Assembly: GCF_027595165.1 (NCBI RefSeq)
Contig: NZ_CP097291.1
Span: forward strand, 3,286,001 to 3,350,000
Reading direction: 5' to 3'
From: Providencia sp. PROV188
GTDB lineage: Bacteria; Pseudomonadota; Gammaproteobacteria; Enterobacterales; Enterobacteriaceae
Length of the DNA: 64,000 nucleotides
Below are positions 54,529 to 64,000 of this stretch, piece after piece. Under the pieces are notes generated by a model. That model saw only the letters and a list, made by a program, of their open reading frames with translations. It was not told the origin of the DNA and ran no database searches. Position numbers and translations under genes: made by a program. Each line of letters begins with the position of its first letter. The first letter of the stretch is position 1.

Positions 54529-57237
54529 TTATTTTCTCTTATTCCATTCAGTAATAAACTGGGAAAGCCCTTCCCCCCACGCTTGGCCTATTCGCGAGCT
54601 TTCTCGCTCTTGGCTAGGCGCACTGGTTCGAAAACCAACATTAACGGGTTCGACGTTTTCTGCTTCTTGCGACTCCGCAGAAGGAACATCGATATCGTAA
54701 CGATCCCCATTCAATAGACGCAGTTGGTAGCTGTCCGTGGGAATATCATGGTCAATTTGCACATTTCCTTGCGCATCACTCATGCCTTTTAGGATAAGAA
54801 CCCCATTGGCATACAATTCATACGGCTCAAACGCACGCGCCTTCATGGGGCTTTGCGGCGACGAACTTAGTTGAAAACGCAAGGTTTGTTTTGGCATTGA
54901 TTGTGGAAATTGTGGATGAGTGACATCCATGGAGGCGGCACCCTCAACCACCCAGTTGGTCGCTTTCACCGTTTGGTTGCTGGGGCTGCCGTACTCTATC
55001 TGCCCGCCTTTTAAGCGAATATAGGCACCGCCACAGGTCAATAGCAGTTCATCTTTGGCTGCAACCACGGTTTTACCACCGGTACTGGTGACCGTCATGT
55101 CCTTGAGTGAGGTAAGGTGCATTTCATCGCTTTGGGCTTGGATCTCTACCTTGCCTTTTGCGGCAAAGGCTTTAATTCCTAGGGTGTGAGCAAATAAACT
55201 GATGGCTTTACCTGCCGCTAAGGTGATTTTTTTCCCCACTGAAATATCTGCCTGTTTGTTAGCGGTTAGGGTGATATTTTCACCGCTGTGAGCCTGTACG
55301 GTTTTGGGTGAAGTTAATGCGATACCCGCAGGGGAACTGAGTAACATTGCCGCTTGTTGCAGTTCATTAATCGATTGGTTGAGTAAGGTTTGTTGAGTGT
55401 TTAAATCTGCCAGTTCGGCTTTCGCCACTTCGGCAGCCTCCCGTAAAGAACTCACCAAGTTCAGCGCATCATCCAATTGCTGCTTGGCTTCGCGCATATC
55501 CAGTTGTTCAGAAGCGGCTTTCGTGCGTAAGTCGGTGCTGATAAACAGCCCTTTCCCTGCTCGTATTGCCCCCCAACTGTCAGTGCGAAGTTCAAAACCA
55601 TCCCCACGTTTTTCACGCCCTTGGTTAACCAAATGCCCTAAATTAAGTTGGGATTTACCGCCGTATTCGGTGCTGAGCTTGATGTGCTCTTCCCCGCGCT
55701 TATCTTCCATACGAAGCTTATTATTTGCCGGCGTACGAATCACGTTGCGAGTATTATTTTTGTCAGTGATGTGGTCGGGGCGATGGGAATCATGCAAGGC
55801 ATGGGCGATATACGGTCTATCTGGGTCGCCTTCATGGAAGGCAATCGCCACTTCCGTTCCTTGAATTAACGGGAAGTGTATTCCGTAGGTATCGCCTGCA
55901 TAGGGTTTTGCCAGCCGCACAAGCATGCTTTCATAGCCCGTCGGTTTTTCATCACGGTCTGCATCGAATTTCACCCAATAGAAACCGTGCTCATTTTGGT
56001 GGGCATAGATATCATGGGATTTTGCACTGGTAATGCGTGCCATCAAAGTCCCTGCAATCACAGGGCGAGGCTTTAGAACAGGCCGCCAGCACAGTGCTTC
56101 AGTGTACGGTGCAGCATCAAACTGAATCACTAACGCGCTGCTGCGACTGCCTGAAAAACGCAATCGCGTGATTAAGATTTCGGATTGAAAGTCCGTGGGT
56201 AAGATTGACGGCAACTGGCTATCGATGACTTTAAAAATCATCAACGGCGTTAAGCGCGGTGAATTGCTTTTGCCTCGCAGCAGTGTTTGACGTGCGAGAA
56301 AGCGTTCATGGTCTAGCCGTGACCAAAAATGGGCGGTTTCCGTTTCAGGTTGGTATTTCTCACCGCGCTCAAGATGGCGGGCTTTGTAGTGGTAAACGTC
56401 GCCATAGTTTATATCGTCCCCATCTCCGCGAGTCATGTCCGTTTCAATGGATAGCAACGTTTGCATCGCTTGCCGGTGATTATAATCTTTAGTCACGACG
56501 CTGCGTTCCACCACTTGGTGACGTAGCGATAGCCCCCACACGCTTTCAACGCCATTGTCATTCATGCCAGAAGGGCTATTGAGTGGCAGTTGTAAATCAT
56601 ACACATAGGCGCGCTGGCTATCGCCAAAATGAATAATTTCCGTCTTGGTATCGGTTTGCAGACTAAAGGAATAGAAAATGCCCACTTCACTGAGCAAACG
56701 CTCAATAAATTGCCAGTCACTCTCATTGATTTGGTTTATTTGCTCCCGCTTGGGATATTGTCGTTGCAGGTGAAACTCAAACTCCCAGCCCTGAATTTTG
56801 TGTTCACGCAAGATAAACTCAATCACTTCCGGTACAGATTTATTGAGGAAAAAGCGATGGGAACGCATCTGATGACGCAGCAACGAGACAAACGGCTCAA
56901 TCACAATTTGGTACTGGGCTTCATCTGCTGAACCAGATAACCGCTTAAAATGTGTGACGACCCCATGAATTCGCTTTTGCGGTTCACTCAGTGAATCTAA
57001 TGCCGCCAGCGGAATAGTGGGAGATGAAAAGGTAAAATGGGCGGTACGACGAAGAAACTGTTGGGCTAGTAGGTTTTGGGCTGAGGAGGTGAATGTTATC
57101 TGATAGCGATAGGTTTCACTAATGGCTTCTCGCCCAATGAAAGATTCAACATCCAATGGAACGCTACAACCTTGAACGCCCAATTGATAGCGATTATGGA
57201 GTGGAGCGATTTTTAAAGCGAGATCCTGTAAGCCCAT
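54529..57237 (-). CDS. vgrG: type VI secretion tip protein VgrG
   Basis: 902 residues from ATG 57237, about 10 bases after AAGGAG; ATGs at 57246 and 57273 are alternatives. The gp27-like part (to about 380) shows FIGREAISETYRYQITF and the GIFYSF segment. Then come the gp5 OB-fold (GTEVAIAFHEGDPDRPYIAHALHD, LRMEDKRGEEHIKLSTEYGGKSQLNLGH), a predicted coiled coil (about 590-640), the DUF2345 beta-helix needle, and a C-terminal extension (about 790-900, ending in a polar tail) that resembles a transthyretin-like cargo adaptor. No lytic domain is fused. First gene of an orphan vgrG-effector-immunity-PAAR operon; no sheath or baseplate genes are in the window. Confidence 0.95.
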   Translation of the reverse strand: MGLQDLALKIAPLHNRYQLGVQGCSVPLDVESFIGREAISETYRYQITFTSSAQNLLAQQFLRRTAHFTFSSPTIPLAALDSLSEPQKRIHGVVTHFKRLSGSADEAQYQIVIEPFVSLLRHQMRSHRFFLNKSVPEVIEFILREHKIQGWEFEFHLQRQYPKREQINQINESDWQFIERLLSEVGIFYSFSLQTDTKTEIIHFGDSQRAYVYDLQLPLNSPSGMNDNGVESVWGLSLRHQVVERSVVTKDYNHRQAMQTLLSIETDMTRGDGDDINYGDVYHYKARHLERGEKYQPETETAHFWSRLDHERFLARQTLLRGKSNSPRLTPLMIFKVIDSQLPSILPTDFQSEILITRLRFSGSRSSALVIQFDAAPYTEALCWRPVLKPRPVIAGTLMARITSAKSHDIYAHQNEHGFYWVKFDADRDEKPTGYESMLVRLAKPYAGDTYGIHFPLIQGTEVAIAFHEGDPDRPYIAHALHDSHRPDHITDKNNTRNVIRTPANNKLRMEDKRGEEHIKLSTEYGGKSQLNLGHLVNQGREKRGDGFELRTDSWGAIRAGKGLFISTDLRTKAASEQLDMREAKQQLDDALNLVSSLREAAEVAKAELADLNTQQTLLNQSINELQQAAMLLSSPAGIALTSPKTVQAHSGENITLTANKQADISVGKKITLAAGKAISLFAHTLGIKAFAAKGKVEIQAQSDEMHLTSLKDMTVTSTGGKTVVAAKDELLLTCGGAYIRLKGGQIEYGSPSNQTVKATNWVVEGAASMDVTHPQFPQSMPKQTLRFQLSSSPQSPMKARAFEPYELYANGVLILKGMSDAQGNVQIDHDIPTDSYQLRLLNGDRYDIDVPSAESQEAENVEPVNVGFRTSAPSQERESSRIGQAWGEGLSQFITEWNKRK

Positions 57238-57446
57238 TCTATTCATGCTCCTTTTCTGCTTATTCCATAGCAACCTGTCATAGAAGCAAAGGCAGAAAGG
57301 TCACCAATCCAAATTCATTTTATTTAGCTTAAGTCAAACAGAAGACCAGCAAATGAACTTGAAATCAACCATAATTTTCAGGAATGGGACTTATAGAAGA
57401 ATTATCCGAAAGCATTTAATCCGTTTTTGGTAGAACGGGCAGGAAA

Positions 57447-57492
57447 GAAAAAGCACCTTCGTCAATCAATGATCAACGTTCAAGGTGCTTTT
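57447..57492. terminator. terminator of epmA
   Basis: 12-bp perfect stem AAAAAGCACCTT/AAGGTGCTTTTT (57447-57458 with 57481-57492), symmetrical, so active both ways; 25 bases after the epmA stop. Confidence 0.85.
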
Positions 57493-57517
57493 TAATGTCA
57501 TAGATAGAAACTGAGTT

Positions 57518-58495
57518 TTAAGCAATCGTCACAGGGAATGCAATCACATCACTGATTCGTTCGGCATTCAGTGCCAGCATGATTAAGCGATCAACACCAA
57601 CAGCCACACCGGAACATGCCGGTAAACCGTGCTCAAGCGCTGCAAGCAAGTTTTCATCAATCGGTTGAACGGGTAAACCCATTGCAGCACGCTTGCGGTT
57701 ATCTTGCTCAAAACGTTGGCGCTGTTCGCCCACATCGGTCAGTTCATGGAAGCCATTCGCCAGCTCCATGCCCTTAAAATAGACTTCAAAACGTTCGGCT
57801 ACACGGTGATCTTCTGTGCTAATTACCGCTAATGACGCTTGCGTTGCAGGGAAGTGGTAAACCACCGCAGGCTTCTCTTTACCAATGTGTGGCTCCACGC
57901 CCATGGTAAACAGTAGTTGCAATAAGGTGTCGCGGTCTTCTTCATTGTCCGCCACATTGCTTAAATCTAAGCGGGCAGCCACTTCGCGTAGCTCGCTTTT
58001 TTCCGCAGAGAGCGGGTCAATATCTAAGTGGCGTAAAAATGCTTGCTGATAAGAGAGTAGCTCAGCACTTTCGCATTCCAGCACTTGTTGCAGAAGGTCA
58101 TCCACTTCATTGATTAAGCGATACATATCAAAGTGTGGGCGGTACCATTCCAGCATCGTAAATTCAGGGTTATGGTGTCTTCCCGCTTCTTCATTACGGA
58201 AACTGCGGCACATTTGATAGATAGGCCCACTTCCCGCTGCCAGTAAGCGCTTCATATGGTATTCAGGGCTAGTCATCAAATATAAATTGATGCCCTGAGC
58301 CGCGCCAGGTCCCACAAAGCGAGTTTCAAATGGAACAAGATGAATGTCAGTCACCGTGGCCTGACTCATTGCGGGTGTATCTACCTCAAGTACACAGCGA
58401 TCAGCGAAAAAACGTCTGATTTCCGCAACAATTTTTGCGCGCTGTAACAGGTTAGCGATGGGGGCTGTAGGCAGCCAATTCGCTACTTCACTCAT
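57518..58495 (-). CDS. epmA: elongation factor P beta-lysyltransferase EpmA
   Basis: 325 residues, same length as E. coli EpmA. Class II lysyl-tRNA synthetase catalytic core without the anticodon domain: motif 2 [26 protein letters not shown], motif 3 [13 protein letters not shown]. It attaches (R)-beta-lysine to elongation factor P so that ribosomes can pass polyproline stretches. Divergent from frdA as in E. coli. Confidence 0.97.
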   Translation of the reverse strand: MSEVANWLPTAPIANLLQRAKIVAEIRRFFADRCVLEVDTPAMSQATVTDIHLVPFETRFVGPGAAQGINLYLMTSPEYHMKRLLAAGSGPIYQMCRSFRNEEAGRHHNPEFTMLEWYRPHFDMYRLINEVDDLLQQVLECESAELLSYQQAFLRHLDIDPLSAEKSELREVAARLDLSNVADNEEDRDTLLQLLFTMGVEPHIGKEKPAVVYHFPATQASLAVISTEDHRVAERFEVYFKGMELANGFHELTDVGEQRQRFEQDNRKRAAMGLPVQPIDENLLAALEHGLPACSGVAVGVDRLIMLALNAERISDVIAFPVTIA

Positions 58496-59281
58496 TAAAA
58501 TAACTCCAAAATAAACTTAGTCGTGCAGTGTACTCACCTCCCCCTTAACACACAATGGAATATTGTGGATATTATGCGCTATCTGAGTATCGATAGGGGA
58601 TATGATTCAAGGCGAGAAAAGATGATGTGATTATCTCCTGCTTTATACGATTAGGCAAAAAAGCTTTATTATTAACTTTTAACATTTGGTTAAAAAAAAA
58701 CAAAAACATGATTTTTTCTTATCGCTTGTGATGCAAATGTTAAAACCAAACTTCACTACTCACCTTATTGATACAATTTAAATCTGTTTTTTAGCATTAA
58801 AAATTAAGCGACTTTCTAAACAGTGAACTCTTTCGCAATTTTATCTTCGATATGATTCTAGAATTTCCTCGAGGAACACCAGATTATCCACTGTTAGAAA
58901 GAAAAACCTGACGATTTTAGTTGGTTTTAAATGCTAGGAATTCCGTTAAATTTAATGATAATTATTTGAAATTCCTTTTTATTATTTTCGGTTTCTCTGC
59001 AATTTCTTGACACCCAAAAACAATTTACAAAAAGAAGACGCAGATCACACTTTAGGGGTAATATCACCCAAAACACCTTTCTATATCAAATTTATCCCCG
59101 CCACTATTCGTTATAATTCCCAACATAATAAGTCGTTATTAGCTATTATATATTTACGATTAAAAAAAGATTCTTTGCAGATTTGCCTAAAGGCAAACCG
59201 AAACTGAAATAGCTAAGCACTAAAAGTATTTAAAAGAATTTATTAATTTAACACTTTACACTTGAACAATGGAGAAGCGCA
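58496..59281 (+). promoter_or_regulatory. epmA-frdA intergenic region with a likely FNR-dependent frd promoter
   Basis: 786 very AT-rich bases without a convincing gene; a 66-codon frame at 59007-59207 has no ribosome site. TATAAT at 59112-59117 would start transcription near 59124. An FNR half-site ATCAA (59085-59089, full element centred at 59082.5) sits at about -41.5, the class II position, but the other half (CCTTT) is poor. The exact spacing makes it worth noting. Confidence 0.35.
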
Positions 59282-61078
59282 GTGCAAACCTTCAATGCCG
59301 ATTTAGCGATTATCGGGGCCGGGGGCGCAGGCTTACGTGCAGCAATTGCTGCTGCTGAAGCAAATCCCAATATCAAGATTGCTCTGGTCTCAAAAGTTTA
59401 CCCAATGCGTAGTCACACCGTGGCCGCAGAGGGGGGATCAGCAGCAGTTACTCAAGCCCATGATTCCTATGACTATCATTTTAATGATACCGTTTCTGGT
59501 GGTGACTGGCTGTGTGAGCAAGATGTCGTCGATTATTTCGTCGAACACTGCCCAACAGAAATGACCCAGCTGGAACAATGGGGATGCCCTTGGAGCCGTA
59601 AACCAGATGGTTCAGTTAACGTTCGCCGTTTCGGTGGGATGAAAATTGAACGTACTTGGTTCGCAGCCGATAAGACTGGCTTCCACATGCTGCATACCCT
59701 GTTCCAAACTTCATTAAAATATCCTCAAATCCAACGTTTCGACGAGCACTTTGTTCTCGACATCATTGTGGACGAAGGTCAGGCGCGTGGTCTGGTTGCT
59801 CTGAACATGATGGAAGGTACGAAAGTTCAAATTCGTGCCAATGCTATTGTTATGGCAACAGGTGGTGCGGGTCGTGTTTACCGCTATAACACCAACGGCG
59901 GTATCGTAACCGGTGACGGTATGGGTATGGCACTGCGTCATGGTGTGCCATTACGTGATATGGAATTCGTTCAATATCACCCAACAGGCCTGCCAGGTTC
60001 CGGTATCCTGATGACTGAAGGTTGTCGTGGTGAAGGCGGTATCTTGGTCAACAAAGATGGCTATCGCTATCTGCAAGACTACGGCATGGGCCCTGAAACA
60101 CCACTGGGCAAACCAGAAAACAAATATATGGAACTGGGTCCTCGTGACAAAGTTTCACAAGCATTCTGGCACGAATGGCGTGCAGGTCGCACCATCAGTA
60201 CTCACCGTGGTGATGTTGTGTATCTGGATCTACGTCACTTAGGTGCTGAAAAACTGCATGAACGTCTACCATTTATCTGTGAGCTGGCAAAAGCTTACGT
60301 GGGTGTTGACCCTGTAAACGAACCAATTCCTGTTCGTCCAACAGCTCACTACACCATGGGTGGTATTGAAACTGACCAACGCACCGAAACTCGTATTAAA
60401 GGTCTGTTCGCGGTGGGTGAATGTTCATCTGTTGGCTTACACGGCGCAAACCGTTTAGGTTCTAACTCACTGGCAGAATTAGTGGTATTTGGTCGCTTAG
60501 CGGGTGAAGAAGCGGCACGTCATGCTGCTGAAGCTACCCCTGCAAATGCAAGCGCTATCGAAGCACGTACTCGTGACATCGAAAATGACCTGCAAAAACT
60601 TCTGAACCAAAAAGGTAAAGAAAGCTGGTCGAAAATCCGTGATGAAATGGGTATTTCGATGGAAGAAGGTTGCGGTATCTACCGTACACCTGAATTAATG
60701 CAGAAAACTGTTGATAAACTGGCAGAGCTGAAAGAGCGCTTCAAGCATGTTGAAATCACTGACCATAGCAGCGTCTTCAACACTGACTTACTGTACACCA
60801 TCGAATTAGGCTTTGGCTTAGACGTGGCGGAATGTATGGCTCACTCTGCGATTAACCGTAAAGAGTCTCGCGGTGCGCACCAACGTCTTGACGAAGGTTG
60901 CACTGAGCGTGATGACGTCAACTTCCTGAAACATACTCTGGCATTCTATAACCCAGAAGGTGCACCACGCCTTGAGTACTCTGATGTGAAAATCACTAAA
61001 TCACAACCAGCGAAACGTGTGTATGGTGCTGAAGGGGCAGCTCAAGATAAGGCGAATAAGGAGCAAGCTAATGGATGA
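59282..61078 (+). CDS. frdA: fumarate reductase flavoprotein subunit
   Basis: 598 residues, GTG start at 59282 preceded by GGAG, as in E. coli frdA. FAD site [22 protein letters not shown], flavin-linking histidine in [14 protein letters not shown], catalytic [21 protein letters not shown] and [10 protein letters not shown]. It reduces fumarate to succinate as terminal step of anaerobic respiration. It overlaps frdB by 8 bases. Confidence 0.98.
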   Translation: MQTFNADLAIIGAGGAGLRAAIAAAEANPNIKIALVSKVYPMRSHTVAAEGGSAAVTQAHDSYDYHFNDTVSGGDWLCEQDVVDYFVEHCPTEMTQLEQWGCPWSRKPDGSVNVRRFGGMKIERTWFAADKTGFHMLHTLFQTSLKYPQIQRFDEHFVLDIIVDEGQARGLVALNMMEGTKVQIRANAIVMATGGAGRVYRYNTNGGIVTGDGMGMALRHGVPLRDMEFVQYHPTGLPGSGILMTEGCRGEGGILVNKDGYRYLQDYGMGPETPLGKPENKYMELGPRDKVSQAFWHEWRAGRTISTHRGDVVYLDLRHLGAEKLHERLPFICELAKAYVGVDPVNEPIPVRPTAHYTMGGIETDQRTETRIKGLFAVGECSSVGLHGANRLGSNSLAELVVFGRLAGEEAARHAAEATPANASAIEARTRDIENDLQKLLNQKGKESWSKIRDEMGISMEEGCGIYRTPELMQKTVDKLAELKERFKHVEITDHSSVFNTDLLYTIELGFGLDVAECMAHSAINRKESRGAHQRLDEGCTERDDVNFLKHTLAFYNPEGAPRLEYSDVKITKSQPAKRVYGAEGAAQDKANKEQANG

Positions 61079-61805
61079 TATGAAACACTTAAAAATGGAG
61101 ATCATGCGTTTCAATCCAGAAACGGACAATGAACCCCATTTAGTGACTTATGATGTCCCTTATGACGAGCAAACCTCTTTGTTAGATGCTTTGGGCTACA
61201 TCAAAGATAACCTCGCGCCAGACCTGTCTTACCGTTGGTCTTGCCGTATGGCTATCTGCGGCTCTTGCGGCATGATGGTGGACAATGTTCCTAAACTGGC
61301 TTGTAAAACATTCCTGCGTGACTATCCGCAAGGAATTAAAGTCGAGCCACTGGGTAACTTCCCTATCGAGCGTGACCTTGTTGTTGATATGACAAGCTTT
61401 ATCGAGCGTTTAGAAGCTATCAAACCTTACATTATTGGTAATGATCGCAAACCTTCTGACGGTCCGAACAAGCAAACTCCAGCTCAAATGGAGAAATATC
61501 ATCAGTTCTCTGGCTGTATTAACTGCGGTCTGTGCTATGCAGCGTGTCCACAGTTTGGTCTGAACCCTGAGTTCTTAGGCCCTGCGGCAATCACCTTAGC
61601 AGAGCGCTACAACCTCGATAACCGTGACCACGGCGCGAAAGAGCGTATGCCATTATTAAATGGTGACAACGGTGTATGGAGCTGTACGTTTGTAGGTTAC
61701 TGCTCTGAAGTCTGTCCTAAGCATGTCGACCCGGCGGCGGCTATCCAACAAGGTAAAGTTGCGAGTGCGCAAGACTTTGTTATCGCCATGCTGAAGCCAC
61801 GATAA
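61071..61805 (+). CDS. frdB: fumarate reductase iron-sulfur subunit
   Basis: 244 residues from ATG 61071; a longer frame to 61017 lies within frdA. The [2Fe-2S] ligands are in [16 protein letters not shown], and the [4Fe-4S] and [3Fe-4S] ligands in [15 protein letters not shown] and [17 protein letters not shown]. It carries electrons from menaquinol in FrdCD to FrdA. Same length as E. coli. Confidence 0.98.
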   Translation: MDDMKHLKMEIMRFNPETDNEPHLVTYDVPYDEQTSLLDALGYIKDNLAPDLSYRWSCRMAICGSCGMMVDNVPKLACKTFLRDYPQGIKVEPLGNFPIERDLVVDMTSFIERLEAIKPYIIGNDRKPSDGPNKQTPAQMEKYHQFSGCINCGLCYAACPQFGLNPEFLGPAAITLAERYNLDNRDHGAKERMPLLNGDNGVWSCTFVGYCSEVCPKHVDPAAAIQQGKVASAQDFVIAMLKPR

Positions 61806-61819
61806 GGAGAATTGAAGTC

Positions 61820-62215
61820 ATGACAACTAAACGTAAACCCTATGTCAGGGAAATGAAAGGCGACTGGTGGCAAAAGCTGGGTTTCTACCGCTTTTACATC
61901 ATGCGTGAAAGTACTTCCGTGCTTCAGGTTTGGTTCAGTATTTTAGTCCTGTACGGCGTATTTGCTCTGAAAAATGGACCTGAATCATGGGCGGGCTTTG
62001 TTGGGTTCTTAAGTAACCCAATCATTCTGATCATTAACATTGTGACACTGGCTGCGACGCTGCTGCATACCACAACGTGGTTCAAACTGGCGCCAAAAGC
62101 TGTCGCTATCATTGTTAAAGATAAGAAACTGCCAGATGAGCCAATTGTAAAAGGCTTCTGGGCACTCACTATAGTCGTGACTGCGGCTATTTTAGCAATC
62201 GCATTATTATTTTAA
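61820..62215 (+). CDS. frdC: fumarate reductase membrane anchor subunit C
   Basis: 131 residues, three membrane helices. [29 protein letters not shown] is the conserved FrdC start, with the quinone-site glutamate. 14 bases after frdB. Confidence 0.97.
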   Translation: MTTKRKPYVREMKGDWWQKLGFYRFYIMRESTSVLQVWFSILVLYGVFALKNGPESWAGFVGFLSNPIILIINIVTLAATLLHTTTWFKLAPKAVAIIVKDKKLPDEPIVKGFWALTIVVTAAILAIALLF

Positions 62216-62230
62216 TCGAAGGAGAATCTG

Positions 62231-62584
62231 ATGAATCTAACGCCTAAACGTTCCGATGAGCCGATTTTCTGGGGATTATTTGGTGCAGGTGGTATGTGGA
62301 GCGCCGTTATTGGCCCTGCAATCATTCTCTTACTGGGTATTTTAATCCCATTAGGTGTCGCACCAGAAATGCTGAGCTATGAGCGCATCATGGCATTTAG
62401 CCAAAGCTTTATTGGACGCATTTTCTTATTACTGATGATTATTCTGCCTGTATGGTGCGGTATGCACCGTATTCACCACACCCTGCACGATTTTAAAGTG
62501 CATGTTCCAGCTACAAAATGGGTGTTCTACGGCAGCTCAGCAATCATTAGCGTTATCGCAATCATCGGTGTATTCACACTGTAA
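62231..62584 (+). CDS. frdD: fumarate reductase membrane anchor subunit D
   Basis: 117 residues, three membrane helices. [20 protein letters not shown] and [19 protein letters not shown] are diagnostic for FrdD. Forms the menaquinol site with FrdC. Last gene of the operon, 15 bases after frdC. Confidence 0.97.
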   Translation: MNLTPKRSDEPIFWGLFGAGGMWSAVIGPAIILLLGILIPLGVAPEMLSYERIMAFSQSFIGRIFLLLMIILPVWCGMHRIHHTLHDFKVHVPATKWVFYGSSAIISVIAIIGVFTL

Positions 62585-62615
62585 TTGTTGATTAACTAAG
62601 TAAATTGATAGCAAG

Positions 62616-62652
62616 TACCCCGTCAATGCACTGCATGATGGGGTATTTTTTT
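62616..62652 (+). terminator. terminator of frdABCD
   Basis: TACCCC/GGGGTA outer stem (62616-62621 with 62640-62645) with further inner pairing (ATGCA/TGCAT), then seven T. It lies 31 bases after frdD and just before the end of convergent tetR. Confidence 0.88.
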
Positions 62653-62655
62653 GCA

Positions 62656-63315
<660 letters not shown>

Positions 63316-63318
63316 AAC

Positions 63319-63337
63319 TCTATCGATGATAGAGAAA
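63319..63337. promoter_or_regulatory. tet operator 2
   Basis: ACTCTATCGATGATAGAGA, near-perfect palindrome around TCTATC-GAT-GATAGA, 9 bases after operator 1 and 9 bases before the tetA ATG. Two-operator layout as in Tn10. Confidence 0.88.
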
Positions 63338-63346
63338 ATATATTAT

Positions 63347-64000
63347 GAACAAAACCGCTGTTATTGCTTTAGTCATCACCGCCCTCGACGCGATGGGAAT
63401 TGGGCTGATCATGCCTGTCTTACCCACACTGTTACGGGAATATGTCACGCTGGAGCAGCTCGCTAACCACTACGGTGTATTGCTGGCGCTGTATGCCGTG
63501 ATGCAGGTCTTCTTTGCGCCACTGTTAGGAAAATGGTCGGATAAATGGGGACGCCGCCCGATTTTGCTACTCTCCCTTGCCGGCGCCGCGATGGACTACA
63601 CCTTGCTCGCGCTTTCTAGCACACTTTGGATGCTCTATTTAGGGCGCTTAGTTTCAGGGATCACTGGGGCAACGGGAGCCGTGGCCGCTTCGGTTATCGC
63701 CGATTCCACAAAACCTGAAGAGCGTACAACTTGGTTTGGTCGCTTAGGTGGCGCGTTTGGTATTGGTTTAATCGCAGGTCCTGTAATTGGTGGATTTGCG
63801 GGGAATTATTCTGCACATTTGCCGTTTATTATTGCAGCGATCTTAAATGCATTTACCTTCATCATGGTATTCACCCTGTTTAAAGAGCCAAAGAAAAACG
63901 TAGAATCCGAAAATCATGTAGATGCGCCACAAAACAGTCTCTCATTTATGCAGGTTGCTAAGCCTATTTTGCTGCTACTTACAGTCTTCTTCACTGCACA
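63347..64000 (+). CDS. tetracycline efflux MFS protein, class B-like (partial, cut by window end)
   Basis: ATG 63347; 217 complete codons before the window edge. It opens MNKTAVIALVITALDAMGIG and continues with LIMPVLPTLLREY, motif A GKWSDKWGRRP, and LGRLVSGITGATGAVAASVIAD, all shared with TetA drug:H+ antiporters. From memory of Tn10 Tet(B), many positions differ (for example SDKWGRRPILL where Tet(B) has SDRFGRRPVLL), so it is a distinct class B relative and not the transposon gene. The location next to frdD with no insertion sequence in view suggests an intrinsic chromosomal determinant. Confidence 0.9.

Noticed and set aside
55397..55864. 155-codon open frame on the plus strand
   Set aside because: Antisense to vgrG, no ribosome site, serine-rich low-complexity translation typical of a shadow frame.
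59007..59207. 66-codon open frame upstream of frdA
   Set aside because: TTG start, no Shine-Dalgarno, overlaps the likely frd promoter, and no recognisable sequence.

Overview
The window reads as chromosome of an enterobacterium of the Morganellaceae, most likely Providencia. Supports are a Proteus/Providencia-type tnaC leader in front of tnaA-tnaB, the enterobacterial blocks liv-panM-rpoH-ftsXEY-rsmD-yhhLMN-zntA-tusA-yhhQ, glpABC/glpTQ and epmA-frdABCD, and a chromosomal class B-like tetR/tetA pair. The species call is inference from gene content.

Layout. 1-2.4 kb: AT-rich accessory genes, comprising a gene tail, an MFS exporter and an ATP-grasp ligase split by a -1 frameshift. 2.5-4.1 kb: chemoreceptor with a textbook FliA promoter. 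4.5-8.1 kb: DUF411 protein and the tna operon, with a 33-codon tnaC that was found by reading the leader. 8.3-12.7 kb: small secreted protein, AAHS-type transporter and a two-gene membrane/beta-propeller pair of unknown function. 12.9-23.5 kb: HutC-type regulator, an electron-transfer flavoprotein set (ETF beta, ETF alpha, ETF:quinone oxidoreductase), an NCS1 permease, and a hutU-CoA-transferase-acyl-CoA-dehydrogenase operon headed by HutC-like operators. 23.6-28.6 kb: livKHMGF. 28.9-41.9 kb: housekeeping block, interrupted between zntA and tusA by an Rpn nuclease gene and a free-standing copy of its C-terminal (antitoxin-like) part. 41.9-49.1 kb: anaerobic glycerol-3-phosphate metabolism. 49.2-57.2 kb: orphan type VI secretion module (VgrG, phospholipase D effector, two Sel1 lipoproteins, PAAR, membrane protein). 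57.5-62.6 kb: epmA and fumarate reductase. 62.6-64 kb: tetR and the start of tetA.

The most interesting unit is the hutU region. A class III CoA-transferase, an acyl-CoA dehydrogenase, both ETF subunits and a fused ETF:QO sit with urocanase and a urocanate-type regulator. I propose that it oxidises a reduced imidazole acid (imidazole propionate is the obvious candidate) through its CoA ester to urocanate, passing electrons to quinone. Other highlights are the Rpn and stand-alone RpnS-like pair, a preQ1-I riboswitch whose tail contains the yhhQ Shine-Dalgarno, and the duplicated immunity genes of the phospholipase effector. All function calls come from reading the sequence; no database search was run.
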